From Haloferax massiliensis (lineage in GTDB: Archaea; Halobacteriota; Halobacteria; Halobacteriales; Haloferacaceae): a DNA stretch of 64,000 nt. The stretch covers positions 30,558 to 94,557 of the forward strand of contig NZ_CSTE01000002.1 in NCBI RefSeq assembly GCF_001368915.1. The letters are read 5' to 3'. Below the pieces are notes generated by a model, which was not told the origin of the DNA, did not search any database, and saw only the letters and a program-made list of their open reading frames with translations. This document shows, in pieces, positions 25,608-34,430 of the stretch. Numbering within the stretch: position 1 is the first letter of the stretch; each line of letters opens with the position of its first letter. The position numbers and the translations under genes were made by a program.

Positions 25608-26645
25608 TCAGGTCTCGACCGCGCCGGTTCCGGGCCGGTCGAGCGCGTCGAGGTCGATCCCGCCGTTCGGCATCGGAACGCCCTCGTAGGGGTCGTCGGC
25701 GAGGAGGAGCGAGCCGTCGAGGTCGGCGTAGTCGAGGAGCGGCGCGAGGTGACAGCCCGCCGCGATGGCGGCGTTCGTCTCTATCATACAGCCGAGCATG
25801 ACCTCCAGCCCGTGGGCGCGGGCGGCGTGGATGGCGCGTTTCGCCTCGGTGAGGCCGCCGCACTTCATCAGCTTGAGGTTCGCGATGTCGACGCGGTCGG
25901 CGATGTGCGGGATGTCGTCGGCCGTGACGCAGGACTCGTCGGCCGCGATGGGGAGCGCGCCGCGGTCGTAGACGAACTTCAGGCCCTCGCGGTCCTCGGC
26001 GGGGACCGGCTGTTCGACGAACTCGACGCCGAAGTCGGCGAGGAACTCGGTCATCTCGACGGCCTCGCGGGGCGTCCACGCCTCGTTTGCGTCGACTCGG
26101 ACGGTCGCGCCGGGGGCCTCGTCGCGGACGGCCTCGATGATGGCGCGGTCGCGGTCGGTGCCGAGTTTGACCTTGAGCACGTCGTAACCGGCCTCGTAGG
26201 CCTCTCTGGTTTTCTCGCGCATCGTGTCGAGGTCGGCGAGGCCGACGGTGTACGACGAGGTGGGCGTCCGCGAGGGGTCGAGTCCCCAGAGGCGGTACAG
26301 CGGGACGCCGAGGCGCTTGGCCGCGAGGTCGTGCAGCGCGATGCTCACGGCGGTTCGGGCGGCCGGGTTGCGGCGGACCGTCTCGGCCATCTCGCGCTCG
26401 ATGCGGTCGATGGCGTGGGCGTCGCCGACCTCCTCGACCACCGAGAGCAGGTCGGGAAGCACGGCCTCGACGGTGTCGGCGGTCTCGCCGTAGTGCGACG
26501 ACGGGGCGGCCGCGCCGACGCCCGTCATGCCGCCTTCGTCCTCGACGCGGACGACGACGTTCTCGGCTTCGGTCTGGACGCCGCGGGCGATGCCGAACGG
26601 CTCGGCGAGCGGCATCGAGACGCGCTCGAACTCGGTCGCGAGCAT
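25608..26645 (-). CDS. dgcA: Enolase-superfamily racemase/epimerase, DgcA type
   Basis: Mandelate-racemase/muconate-lactonising-enzyme subgroup, dipeptide-epimerase branch, 345 residues, cytosolic, Mg2+-dependent. The catalytic KxK lysines are K158 and K160 (LKVKLG), metal ligands are in VRVDANEAW (D185), EQPVP (E211) and ADES (D236), and the opposite lysine is in LKLMKCGG near 261. All acid/base residues are therefore in place. It directly abuts the DUF1611 stop (TAG then ATG). In marine bacteria the DUF1611-epimerase pair is reported as DgcN/DgcA, with DgcA racemising N-acetyl-D-glutamate. L-Ala-D/L-Glu epimerase is the older family label and remains possible. Confidence 0.85.
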   Translation of the reverse strand: MLATEFERVSMPLAEPFGIARGVQTEAENVVVRVEDEGGMTGVGAAAPSSHYGETADTVEAVLPDLLSVVEEVGDAHAIDRIEREMAETVRRNPAARTAVSIALHDLAAKRLGVPLYRLWGLDPSRTPTSSYTVGLADLDTMREKTREAYEAGYDVLKVKLGTDRDRAIIEAVRDEAPGATVRVDANEAWTPREAVEMTEFLADFGVEFVEQPVPAEDREGLKFVYDRGALPIAADESCVTADDIPHIADRVDIANLKLMKCGGLTEAKRAIHAARAHGLEVMLGCMIETNAAIAAGCHLAPLLDYADLDGSLLLADDPYEGVPMPNGGIDLDALDRPGTGAVET

Positions 26646-27671
26646 CTAGAACACCTCGTCGACGAGGTCGGCCGCGCCGAAGCGGACGGGGTCGACCGCG
26701 GGGACGCCGAGTTCGTCGGCGAAGGCGTCGACGGCCTCCGCGGCCTCCACGTCGTCGTCGACGTGGGAGGTGTTGAGCATCCCGGCGACCACGTCGGCCT
26801 CGTGGACCGGGTCGGCGAGGTTCTCGTACAGCGAGACGTACTCCGAGAGGTCGGGGAGCGCGAACTCCTCGTAGCCGTGAATCGCCTCGCGGGTGGCCTC
26901 GTGACAGAGCACGAGCTTGTCGGCCATCGACCCGTGGAGGATGCCGCAGGTGACCGCGGAGTACGCAGGGTGGACGATGCTCCCCTGGCCCTCGACGAAC
27001 AGCACGTCGTGTTCGTCGCCCTTCTCCAGAATCATCTCCTCGACCGCGCCGGCGGTGAAGTCGCTGACGACGCGGTCTATGGGGTTGCCCCAGCCGGCGA
27101 TCATGATGCCGGTCTGGCCGGTCGGGATGAAGCCCGCGTCGATGCCGCGCTCGCGGGCGGCCTCGACGAGTTCGAGCGTCGCGGTCATCTTGCCGACCGA
27201 GCAGTCGGTGCCGACGGTGAGGACGACTTCGGCGTCCACGTCGGCGGACTTCCCCTGCGCGACGCCGAGGTCGTCGCGGGGCTTGCGAACGTCGTTGATG
27301 TCACAGCCGTGTTCGTCGGCGAGGCGGGCGAACTCCTCGTCTTCGGCGAGGAAGTAGTGGAGCCCGGAGATGAGGTCACAGCCGCGTTCGAGGGCGGTGC
27401 GAACGTCGTCGCGCCACGTCTCGTCGAACGCGCCGCCGATGGGCGAGATGCCGACGAGGAGGGCGTCGGCGTCGGGCGCGTCGGCCATCGACGCGACGAC
27501 GGGCACGTCGGGGAGGTCGCGGCGGTGGTCGGCGGCGGAGGTGCCGGGGTTGTCGCGGTCGAGGACGGCCACCACGTCGTAGTCGGCGTACTTCAGGACG
27601 CCCGTGGCGGTCTTCGCGCGGTCGGGGAACTTCTCGTGTGCGAGGACGACGACTCGCTGTGGGTCGGTCAT
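26646..27671 (-). CDS. dgcN: DUF1611 P-loop protein, DgcN-type D-glutamate N-acetyltransferase
   Basis: A 341-residue DUF1611 protein. An N-terminal Rossmann-like domain contains VLDRDNPGTSA. The C-terminal P-loop domain has Walker A GTDCSVGKMT at 154-163 and a conserved VEGQGSIVHPAYS segment. DgcN is reported to N-acetylate D-glutamate as the first step of a D-Glu to L-Glu route completed by the adjacent racemase. The start is the ATG at 27671; the GTG four codons earlier is disfavoured by a TATA at 27695-27701. It is first in a two-gene operon with the epimerase abutting. Assignment rests on operon pairing plus family. Confidence 0.82.
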   Translation of the reverse strand: MTDPQRVVVLAHEKFPDRAKTATGVLKYADYDVVAVLDRDNPGTSAADHRRDLPDVPVVASMADAPDADALLVGISPIGGAFDETWRDDVRTALERGCDLISGLHYFLAEDEEFARLADEHGCDINDVRKPRDDLGVAQGKSADVDAEVVLTVGTDCSVGKMTATLELVEAARERGIDAGFIPTGQTGIMIAGWGNPIDRVVSDFTAGAVEEMILEKGDEHDVLFVEGQGSIVHPAYSAVTCGILHGSMADKLVLCHEATREAIHGYEEFALPDLSEYVSLYENLADPVHEADVVAGMLNTSHVDDDVEAAEAVDAFADELGVPAVDPVRFGAADLVDEVF

Positions 27672-27694
27672 ACTGGATGCCACTACGTGCCACC

Positions 27695-27701
27695 CTAAAA
27701 G
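27695..27701 (-). promoter_or_regulatory. TATA element for the dgcN-dgcA operon
   Basis: Minus-strand CTTTTAG, centred 27 bp before the ATG at 27671. It fixes the dgcN start. Confidence 0.45.
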
Positions 27702-27797
27702 GTGGGACGATTCGGCGGCGACTGCCGGGTCGCGCCGCCGAGTCGTCTGCGACTCTCCGGGGCGTCTCGGGAACGCATCCGCGGCGTCGCCGGCGGC

Positions 27798-28691
27798 TCA
27801 GAGCCGGTAGAGCCGCGTGGTCCAGAACTCTCTGGACGCCTCGGCGAGCGCCGCCTCGGGGTCGCCGCTGGCGTCCACGGTGGCGGTGAGCGCGGCGCGG
27901 TCGCGGAACTCGCCGAGGACGGTTCGCTCGCCGAGGACGACGAGGTCGGCGTCGTCGCCGGCTGTTTCCGCGCCCGAGCCTGCGTCGGCGTCGCCGTCGA
28001 GGAACTCGTCGAGCGCCTCGTGACAGCGGTCGAGGTGGTCGTCGATTTGGCCCTCGCGGATGCGCTCGAAGCGCGCCTGCGAGAACCCGCCTTTCGAGTG
28101 GGCGGACTTCACGTCGCTCTCGAAGCCCTCGACGAATTCGAGGTCGCCGTCCTCGTAGCGACCGAGGGCGAACAGGTCGCCGCGGACGAGCGCGACCACC
28201 GTGGTCTCGGTCGGGTGGAGCCACGCCGGGTCGAGGTCGAAGCCGTCGCTCCAGCGGTCGAAGTCGTCGGGTTGGCGCGGCGGCGAGAGCGCGACGCTCA
28301 CCAGTCCGGCGTCGTCGGTGAGCGCGACGCAGGGCGCGGCCGCGGGGAGCGAGCGGTCGTCGGAGACGGCGGCGGTGAGCGCGCCCTCCGCGTCGGTCGA
28401 AAACGAATCGAGGCGGGACAGCACCTCGCGGAGGCGGTCGCCGCGGAGGTCCTCGGTCCCGCGGAACTCGAGGGAGTCGTCGTCGCCCGAGAGGCGCTCG
28501 ACGCGGTCTTCGAGTTCGGTGATGCGGTCTTCGAGGCGGTTGACCTCCTTCTCGGCTTCCTGCCGCGCGCGGGCCGCCTCCGCCCGGCGCTCGGACTCGC
28601 CCTCCAGACGCCCGGCTAACGCGTCGCGTTCGTCTTCCAACTCGGCGATGCGCGCTTTGAGTTCGGCTCGACCCAACAACTCGTCCAGCAT
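27798..28691 (-). CDS. Vms1/Ankzf1-type peptidyl-tRNA hydrolase
   Basis: Release-factor-like hydrolase of the Vms1 family, which in eukaryotes cleaves peptidyl-tRNA on stalled large ribosomal subunits. It has 297 residues: an N-terminal coiled coil (~5-70) and a catalytic domain from ~85. The signature HSKGGFSQARFER at 198-210 holds the essential Gln of the GGxSQ-type loop. In archaea the family is present without the ankyrin and zinc-finger parts of the yeast protein. There is no operon partner, with 126 bp to dgcN downstream. The start ATG is the only one before the coiled coil. Confidence 0.85.
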   Translation of the reverse strand: MLDELLGRAELKARIAELEDERDALAGRLEGESERRAEAARARQEAEKEVNRLEDRITELEDRVERLSGDDDSLEFRGTEDLRGDRLREVLSRLDSFSTDAEGALTAAVSDDRSLPAAAPCVALTDDAGLVSVALSPPRQPDDFDRWSDGFDLDPAWLHPTETTVVALVRGDLFALGRYEDGDLEFVEGFESDVKSAHSKGGFSQARFERIREGQIDDHLDRCHEALDEFLDGDADAGSGAETAGDDADLVVLGERTVLGEFRDRAALTATVDASGDPEAALAEASREFWTTRLYRL

Positions 28692-28795
28692 ACACGGACG
28701 CGTGCGGGCCGACCACTTGAGCGTTCGGACGCGAGGCGCGGCGAGCGGGGACGAGGCGATTGGTGGGCGTTCCGCCCGCGCGACGGCGGCGCGAC

Positions 28796-29194
28796 TCAGG
28801 CCAGCCTGTCGTCGGGTCGGTCGGGGCCGGAGCCGCCGGGTCCGCCGGGCGCGAGGTCGTCCGGGTCGTAGCCGGCGTACCGGAGCAACTCGGCGGCCCG
28901 CGGGGCGTCGGCGAGAAGCACCGGCCGGTCGTCCGGAAGCGCGTCGGAGTCGACGGCGTCTCGGGGGAGCGCGAGCGTCCCCGAGGGGACGCCGTCGTCG
29001 CCGACGACCGGGAAATGGGCCGTGTCGAGTTTCATCACGAGCGGGTAGTCGACTCGCTCGACGCCGCTACCGTCCGTGTAGACGCACTCGTTGAGTCGCT
29101 CGTGTTCCGTTCGGTGAATCGCCGCCTCGGTCCCGTCGTACGGCTCGACGTACAACCGGCCGAGGAAGTAACTGCTGGAGAAGCGTTCGAACAT
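28796..29194 (-). CDS. Conserved haloarchaeal protein (DUF5802-like)
   Basis: A 132-residue soluble protein beginning FERFSSSYFLGRLYVEPYDG. The middle has a beta-rich pattern (VDYPLVMKLDTAHFPVVGDDGVPSGTL), and the C-terminus is Gly/Pro/Asp-rich and probably disordered. It resembles a family annotated only as DUF5802 in haloarchaea; I am moderately sure of that label and know no function. A TATA (ATATAAAT on the minus strand near 29248) implies a leader of roughly 28 nt rather than a leaderless message. Confidence 0.72.
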   Translation of the reverse strand: MFERFSSSYFLGRLYVEPYDGTEAAIHRTEHERLNECVYTDGSGVERVDYPLVMKLDTAHFPVVGDDGVPSGTLALPRDAVDSDALPDDRPVLLADAPRAAELLRYAGYDPDDLAPGGPGGSGPDRPDDRLA

Positions 29195-29408
29195 CTGTGC
29201 GTGTGAATGTCAACCACGAACGGAGATAAGCCTTGTCGGAACCATTTATATCGACACGCAATTCCACCGTCGAGAACCGGGGACGGGAGTCGAGACCGGC
29301 AGACGAGAGCGCGGCTCGGGCGCGAGAGAATCGGTCGTGAAAACGGGCGGGCGTCTCGCTCGCTTCGAGGGAGCGGTCTCGGCGGGTCGAAGTTCGGTTA
29401 CGGACGGT

Positions 29409-29729
29409 TCAGTCGTCGCCGCGGGTCGCCGCGGTCATCGACCAGACGGCGACGAGGCCGAGCGCGAGCGCCGGGAGCATCGGCAGGGCCAGCATGGCCG
29501 CGAGGTACGGCAGGCCGGCCATCGCCGGGAGCGACGGCACGAGGTACACCGCGCCGGGGACGACGAGGAAACAGAGCGCGACGACGCCGACGAGCACCCA
29601 GCCGCGGCTCCCGAAGCCGGTCGCTTCCGGCTCCGAGCCGTCGCCGCCGACCGCGGGGCCGTCCGGCCGGTGGACGTAGGTGTCTGACTCGGCGGTCGCG
29701 CCGTCCCGAGCCGTGGTGTCAGAGCTCAC
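29409..29729 (-). CDS. Small membrane protein with two TM segments
   Basis: A 106-residue protein. An acidic, disordered N-terminus of ~42 residues is followed by two hydrophobic helices (~44-65 and ~70-98) containing many Pro and Leu, and a short ATRGDD tail. It starts with GTG inside the last 11 bases of the quinone oxidoreductase gene, so it is translated from the same message. Function unknown. Confidence 0.7.
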   Translation of the reverse strand: MSSDTTARDGATAESDTYVHRPDGPAVGGDGSEPEATGFGSRGWVLVGVVALCFLVVPGAVYLVPSLPAMAGLPYLAAMLALPMLPALALGLVAVWSMTAATRGDD

Positions 29730-30759
29730 TATCGGGGATTACGACCACCTTGCCAAAGCCCTGTCGCTCCTCGATGAGCTCGTGCGCGCGGTCGATTTCG
29801 CTCATCGGGAGCGTCTCGCGGATGCGGGGTTCGAAGGTGCCGTCCCAGACGAGGTCGAGCACCTCGTCGGCCTCGCCGGGCGTCGCCATCGTCGAGCCGA
29901 TGACCGAGAGCTGGTTCCAGAAGATGTAGTTGAGGCCCGCGCCCGGGTCGGGGCCGGTGGTCGCCCCGCAGGTGACGACGCGGCCGCCCTTGACGAGGCT
30001 CTTGAGCGACTGCTTGTAGGTGGCCTCGCCGATGTGGTCGACGACCATGTCGACGCCGCGGCCGTCGGTCAGTTTGCGAATCTCCTTCGAGAAGTCGTCT
30101 TCCTCGTAGTTGATGACGTGGTCCGCGCCGCACTCCTTGGCGTACTCCAGTTTCTCGTCGGTGGAGGCGGTGGCGTACACTTCAGCGCCCGCGTAGTCGG
30201 CGATTTGGACGGCCGCGTGGCCGACGCCGCCGGACGCGCCGAGGACGAGCGCCTTCTCGCCGGGGCGGAGTTCGCCGCGGTCGACGAGCATCCGCCACGC
30301 GGTCTGGAAGACGAGCGACGCGGAGCCGGCGACCTCCCACGGCACGCCCTCGGGGACGGGCACGAGGTTCTCCTCGGGAATCGCCGCGAACTCGGCGTGG
30401 ACGCCGCGGACGTGCTCGCCGATGATGTGGAAGTCCGGCGCGAGCGTCGGGTCGCCCTTCCGGGAGAACTCGTCGCCGCCGCCGGCGACGCCCGCGATGA
30501 GCGCCACGCGGTCGCCCGCCTCGAACCGGCTCACGCGCTCGCCGACCTCGGTGACGACGCCGGCCATGTCGCTTCCGGGGATGTGCGGCATCTCCAACTC
30601 GACGCCCGGGAGCCCCCGCCGCGTCCAGATGTCGAGGTGGTTGAGCGAGGCCGCCTTCACGTCGACGAGGACCTCGTCGGGACCGACTTCCGGGTCCGGG
30701 AAGTCGCCGTATTCGAGGACGTCTCGGTCGCCGTGTTCCGTGAATTGGACCGCTTTCAT
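29719..30759 (-). CDS. NADPH:quinone oxidoreductase / zinc-independent MDR alcohol dehydrogenase
   Basis: Medium-chain dehydrogenase/reductase of 346 residues, cytosolic. The N-terminal GroES-like domain contains GSDMAGVVTEVG and a catalytic-site SLNHLDIW. The Rossmann domain carries LVLGASGGVGHAAVQIA near 170-185, the AxxGxxG form typical of quinone oxidoreductases. The structural-zinc four-Cys lobe of alcohol dehydrogenases is absent. The YATASTDEK segment after beta-2 favours NADPH. A TATA (minus-strand CTTTAGT at 30786-30792) is 29 bp from the start. The substrate is unassigned; quinones or enones are usual. Confidence 0.87.
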   Translation of the reverse strand: MKAVQFTEHGDRDVLEYGDFPDPEVGPDEVLVDVKAASLNHLDIWTRRGLPGVELEMPHIPGSDMAGVVTEVGERVSRFEAGDRVALIAGVAGGGDEFSRKGDPTLAPDFHIIGEHVRGVHAEFAAIPEENLVPVPEGVPWEVAGSASLVFQTAWRMLVDRGELRPGEKALVLGASGGVGHAAVQIADYAGAEVYATASTDEKLEYAKECGADHVINYEEDDFSKEIRKLTDGRGVDMVVDHIGEATYKQSLKSLVKGGRVVTCGATTGPDPGAGLNYIFWNQLSVIGSTMATPGEADEVLDLVWDGTFEPRIRETLPMSEIDRAHELIEERQGFGKVVVIPDSEL

Positions 30760-30785
30760 CTCGACCCGACCGAGGATGGGCAGGA

Positions 30786-30792
30786 ACTAAAG
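30786..30792 (-). promoter_or_regulatory. TATA element for the quinone oxidoreductase
   Basis: Minus-strand CTTTAGT centred 29 bp before the ATG at 30759. The divergent regulator has its own TATA about 85 bp away. Confidence 0.45.
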
Positions 30793-30868
30793 TGTGGGTT
30801 TACGCCAATCGTCTTTCCTCTTGTTCGACAGCTGACGAACCTCGTGGATTCAAATCATATCGGTGCGA

Positions 30869-30877
30869 AGATATATA
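30869..30877 (+). promoter_or_regulatory. TATA element for the HTH regulator at 30993
   Basis: GATATATAC in an otherwise GC-rich spacer. Initiation about 26 bp on would give a leader of roughly 95 nt before the first in-frame GTG. Confidence 0.4.
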
Positions 30878-30992
30878 CGACACAGGGTTCCCAACACAGT
30901 CGAGCCCGACAGTCACGGTCGCCGACATCTACCGGCGGCCCGTACAGGGGCGGTCGACAGGCGTCCGACTCGTTGGAAGGAATATCAGGTAC

Positions 30993-31796
30993 GTGATTCG
31001 AGACGAGACTTCAGCACAGCTTTCGCGCCTCCTCGTGAGGCGGTCGTCGTTCGTCCGGGCGCTCGCGGAGCGACCGCGAGACAAGCGCGGACTCGCCGAT
31101 GACCTCGACGCCTCGCGTTCGACGGTCGACCGCGTCGTCCGCGACCTGCTCGACGCCGGCCTCGTCGAGCGCGCCGACGGCCTGTATCGGCTGACCTGTG
31201 TCGGTCGGTGCGCGCTCGGCGCGTACGACGAGTGCCTCGACTCGCTCCGCGGCGTCAAGGCGGCGCAGGACCTCCTTTCGATGCTCCCGACCGACGCGCC
31301 GCTCGACCCGGCGTTCTTGGCGGGCGCGTCGGTTCACACGTCGACGCCGGACATCCCGGACAGCGCGATTCGGGAGCTGTTTTCGAGCGTCGAGAGCGCG
31401 GAGCGCGTCTACGGCGTCGCCCCGGTCGCGCTCGTCGGTCAGCTTCGGCCCTTCTACGAGACCGCCACCGAGGGCGGGACGGTCGTCGAGATGATTATCG
31501 CCGACGAGCTGTTCGACCGACTCGCCGCCACGCCGGACTCGCGCGAGGTCATCATCGAACAGCTCCGACACGAGTCGGTGACGCTCTACCGGGGCGAAGT
31601 CCCGTTCCGCTTCGGCCTCTGGGCGACCGAGTCGGAGGCGGGCGTCGTCGTCTACACCGACACCGGCGTCGGCGGGGTCGCGCGCAACGACACCGAAGCC
31701 GCCGTCGAGTGGGCCACAGAGCAGTTCGAAACGCTCCGCGAACGCGCCGAACGCCTGACGCTCGACTCGCTCGACGGGGCTCCGGAGGGCGAGTGA
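30993..31796 (+). CDS. Winged-helix transcriptional regulator (FilR1-middle-domain family)
   Basis: Haloarchaeal regulator of 267 residues. The N-terminal winged helix reads LADDLDASRSTVDRVVRDLLDAGLVERADGLYRLT (shown in parts: recognition helix RSTVDRVVRDL). The C-terminal domain of ~170 residues resembles the FilR1/PF08350 ligand-binding region, ending VYTDTGVGGVARNDTEAAVEWA. There is no ATG; the first in-frame initiator after the predicted transcription start is GTG at 30993 (VIRDETSAQLSRLL). The open frame extends ~67 codons upstream but that part is not protein-like. It may control the divergent quinone oxidoreductase, judged from position only. A second member of the family lies at 55.2 kb. 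Confidence 0.8.
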   Translation: MIRDETSAQLSRLLVRRSSFVRALAERPRDKRGLADDLDASRSTVDRVVRDLLDAGLVERADGLYRLTCVGRCALGAYDECLDSLRGVKAAQDLLSMLPTDAPLDPAFLAGASVHTSTPDIPDSAIRELFSSVESAERVYGVAPVALVGQLRPFYETATEGGTVVEMIIADELFDRLAATPDSREVIIEQLRHESVTLYRGEVPFRFGLWATESEAGVVVYTDTGVGGVARNDTEAAVEWATEQFETLRERAERLTLDSLDGAPEGE

Positions 31797-31854
31797 ACTC
31801 CACTGGTCGCCGGCGAGTCGGCCGGCCGCCGCGAGCGCCGAGACGACGCGGGAA

Positions 31855-31861
31855 CTTTATC
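31855..31861 (+). promoter_or_regulatory. TATA element for moaB
   Basis: CTTTATC centred 26 bp before the GTG at 31884, so the His-rich N-terminus is very probably translated. Confidence 0.5.
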
Positions 31862-31883
31862 GCACGCCGACGAAGCCGCGGCC

Positions 31884-32498
31884 GTGAGCGACCACGACCA
31901 CGGTGAGCGACACGGAGCCGGAGACGACGGCCATCGACGCGACGACGGCGACGGCGGTCACCACCACGGCCACGACGACCACGACCACGGAGGCGACGAC
32001 CATCACCACCACGACGTCGACGACCTCGAAGCGGCGGTGCTGACGATTTCGTCGACCCGCGACGTCGACGACGACCCCGCGGGCGACGCGATAGCCGAAC
32101 TGCTCCACGAGGCGGGCCACTCGGTGTCGGTCCGCCGGGTCGTCGACGACGACTACGACGAGATTCAGACCGCGGTCTCGCGGATGGCCGACCGCGGCGA
32201 CGTCGACGTGACGGTCACGACCGGCGGGACGGGCGTCACGCCCGACGACCGCACCGTCGAGGCGACGGCGCAGTTGTTCGGGAAGACGCTTCCGGGGTTC
32301 GGCGAGCTGTTCCGGCGGCTCTCGTACGATGAGATCGGGACCAAGGTCGTCGGCACCCGCGCGACCGCGGGTATCGTCGACGGGATGCCGACGTTCTGTC
32401 TGCCGGGGAGCGAGAACGCCGCCCGACTCGGGACCGCGGAGATAATCGTCCCGGAAGCGCCGCATCTCACCGGACTGGCGCGGCGCGACGCGGAGTAG
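31884..32498 (+). CDS. moaB: MoaB/Mog-family molybdopterin protein with His/Asp-rich N-terminal tail
   Basis: Molybdenum-cofactor biosynthesis: MoaB/Mog proteins adenylylate molybdopterin before metal insertion. The fold starts near residue 48 (LEAAVLTISSTRD). It contains VTTGGTGVTPDDRTVEAT at ~111-128 with the conserved Thr-Gly-Gly and Asp, then GFGELFRRLSY and FCLPGSENAARLG. Before this comes an unusual tail of ~46 residues holding 14 His plus many Asp and Gly, like the metal-storage stretches of HypB or zinc-uptake proteins. It starts with GTG, fixed by a TATA 26 bp away. No other Moco gene is adjacent. Confidence 0.88.
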   Translation: MSDHDHGERHGAGDDGHRRDDGDGGHHHGHDDHDHGGDDHHHHDVDDLEAAVLTISSTRDVDDDPAGDAIAELLHEAGHSVSVRRVVDDDYDEIQTAVSRMADRGDVDVTVTTGGTGVTPDDRTVEATAQLFGKTLPGFGELFRRLSYDEIGTKVVGTRATAGIVDGMPTFCLPGSENAARLGTAEIIVPEAPHLTGLARRDAE

Positions 32499-32563
32499 GA
32501 AAACGCCCTCAGAACTGCGGGTCGTCGGACGAATCCGACTGCAACGTCTGCCCAGTCGCGGCC

Positions 32564-32569
32564 ATTTAA
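32564..32569 (+). promoter_or_regulatory. TATA element for ilvD
   Basis: ATTTAA centred 29 bp before the ATG at 32595. It is the only AT-rich hexamer in the spacer. Confidence 0.5.
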
Positions 32570-32594
32570 GTTCGCGCACACGCTCCGATGAGGT

Positions 32595-34349
32595 ATGAGC
32601 CAGCAGTCCCCCCGCGAGGAGGACCCGGACGACGTGTTCTCCAGCGGCAAGGACCCGAACCTCCGCAGCACGGAGGTCACTGAGGGTCCAGACAAGGCCC
32701 CGCACCGTGCGATGTTCCGCGCCATGGGCTTCGACGACGAGGACTTCTCGTCGCCGATGGTCGGCGTGCCGAACCCCGCCGCCGACATCACCCCGTGTAA
32801 CGTCCACCTCGACGACGTCGCCGACGCCGCCATCGAGGGCATCGACGCCGCGGGCGGGATGCCCATCGAGTTCGGGACCGTCACCATCTCGGACGCCATC
32901 TCGATGGGGACCGAGGGCATGAAGGCCTCGCTCATCTCCCGCGAGGTCATCGCCGACTCCGTCGAACTCGTCTCCTTCGGCGAGCGCATGGACGCGCTCG
33001 TCACCGTCGCCGGCTGCGACAAGAACCTCCCCGGGATGATGATGGCCTCCATCCGGACGGACCTCCCCTCCGTCTTCCTCTACGGCGGCTCCATCATGCC
33101 CGGCCAGCACGAGGGCCGCGAGGTGACCGTCCAGAACGTCTTCGAGGGCGTCGGCACCTACGCCGAAGGCGACATGAGCGCCGACGAACTCGACGACCTC
33201 GAACGCCACGCCTGCCCCGGCGCGGGCTCCTGCGGCGGGATGTTCACCGCCAACACGATGGCCTCCATCTCCGAGGCGCTTGGGATGGCCCCCCTCGGGT
33301 CGGCCTCCGCGCCGGCCGAGTCCGACGAGCGCTACGAGAACGCCCGCCGCGCCGGCGAGGTCGTCCTCGACTGCGTCGAAAACGACCGCCGCCCCTCCGA
33401 CATCCTCACGAAGAAGTCCTTCGAGAACGCCATCACCCTGCAGGTCGCCACCGGCGGGTCGACCAACGCCGTGCTCCACCTGCTCGCGCTGGCCGCCGAG
33501 GCCGGCGTCGACCTCGATATCGAGGAGTTCAACGAGATCTCCCGGCGCACGCCGAAAATCGCCAACCTCCAGCCCGGCGGCACGCGCGTCATGAACGACC
33601 TCCACGAAATCGGCGGCATCCCGGTCGTCATCCGCCGCCTCGTCGAGGCCGGCCTGTTCCACGGCGACGCCATGACCGTCACCGGCCGCACCATCGCCGA
33701 GGAGCTCGACCACCTCGACCTCCCGGACGACGACGACCTCGAAGCGGACTTCCTCTACACGGTCGACGAGCCGTATCAGGACGAGGGCGCAATCAAGATT
33801 CTCACCGGCAACCTCGCGCCCGATGGCGCGGTCCTGAAGGTGACCGGCGACGACGCCTTCCACCACACCGGCCCCGCCCGCGTCTTCGAGAACGAGGAGG
33901 ACGCGATGCGCTACGTGCAGGAGGGCCACATCGAGGAGGGCGACGTCATCGCCATCCGCAACGAGGGCCCCCGCGGCGGCCCCGGCATGCGCGAGATGCT
34001 CGGCGTCACCGCCGCCGTCGTCGGACAGGGCCACGAGGACGACGTGGCGCTTCTCACCGACGGTCGGTTCTCCGGCGCGACGCGCGGCCCGATGGTCGGC
34101 CACGTCGCCCCCGAGGCGGCCGAGGGCGGCCCCATCGGCCTCCTCGAAGACGGCGACGAGGTGACCGTCGACATCCCGAACCGCGAACTCTCCGTGGACC
34201 TCACAAACAAGGAACTCGAAGCGCGGAAAGAAGACTGGGAACCCAAGCCGCCGGCGTACACCTCCGGCGTGCTGGCGAAGTACGCCCGCGACTTCGGCTC
34301 CGCCGCGAACGGCGCGGTGACGAACCCGGCGCTCACGCGCGACGAATAG
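32595..34349 (+). CDS. ilvD: Dihydroxy-acid dehydratase
   Basis: Dehydrates 2,3-dihydroxy-isovalerate and -methylvalerate in valine, isoleucine and leucine synthesis; iron-sulfur enzyme, cytosolic, 584 residues. Cluster cysteines lie in ITPCNVH (~69), AGCDKNLPG (~138) and [10 protein letters not shown] (~205). The C-terminal [20 protein letters not shown] and [13 protein letters not shown] are standard IlvD. The Cys spacing matches the [2Fe-2S] branch, but I would not insist on cluster type. It is monocistronic with a clear TATA. The other Ilv genes are not in this window. Confidence 0.96.
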   Translation: MSQQSPREEDPDDVFSSGKDPNLRSTEVTEGPDKAPHRAMFRAMGFDDEDFSSPMVGVPNPAADITPCNVHLDDVADAAIEGIDAAGGMPIEFGTVTISDAISMGTEGMKASLISREVIADSVELVSFGERMDALVTVAGCDKNLPGMMMASIRTDLPSVFLYGGSIMPGQHEGREVTVQNVFEGVGTYAEGDMSADELDDLERHACPGAGSCGGMFTANTMASISEALGMAPLGSASAPAESDERYENARRAGEVVLDCVENDRRPSDILTKKSFENAITLQVATGGSTNAVLHLLALAAEAGVDLDIEEFNEISRRTPKIANLQPGGTRVMNDLHEIGGIPVVIRRLVEAGLFHGDAMTVTGRTIAEELDHLDLPDDDDLEADFLYTVDEPYQDEGAIKILTGNLAPDGAVLKVTGDDAFHHTGPARVFENEEDAMRYVQEGHIEEGDVIAIRNEGPRGGPGMREMLGVTAAVVGQGHEDDVALLTDGRFSGATRGPMVGHVAPEAAEGGPIGLLEDGDEVTVDIPNRELSVDLTNKELEARKEDWEPKPPAYTSGVLAKYARDFGSAANGAVTNPALTRDE

Positions 34350-34430
34350 GCGACCGTCCCCTCCGCCGGGGGTCCACCGCCCGTTCGATGTGACAACACT
34401 CATTACTGTCTGTGCTGAAAGCGGGTTTAC

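Noticed and set aside
31857-34403. 848-codon open frame antisense to moaB and ilvD
   Set aside because: It mirrors ilvD. Its Val-rich repeats at one end are the complement of the moaB His/Asp tail.
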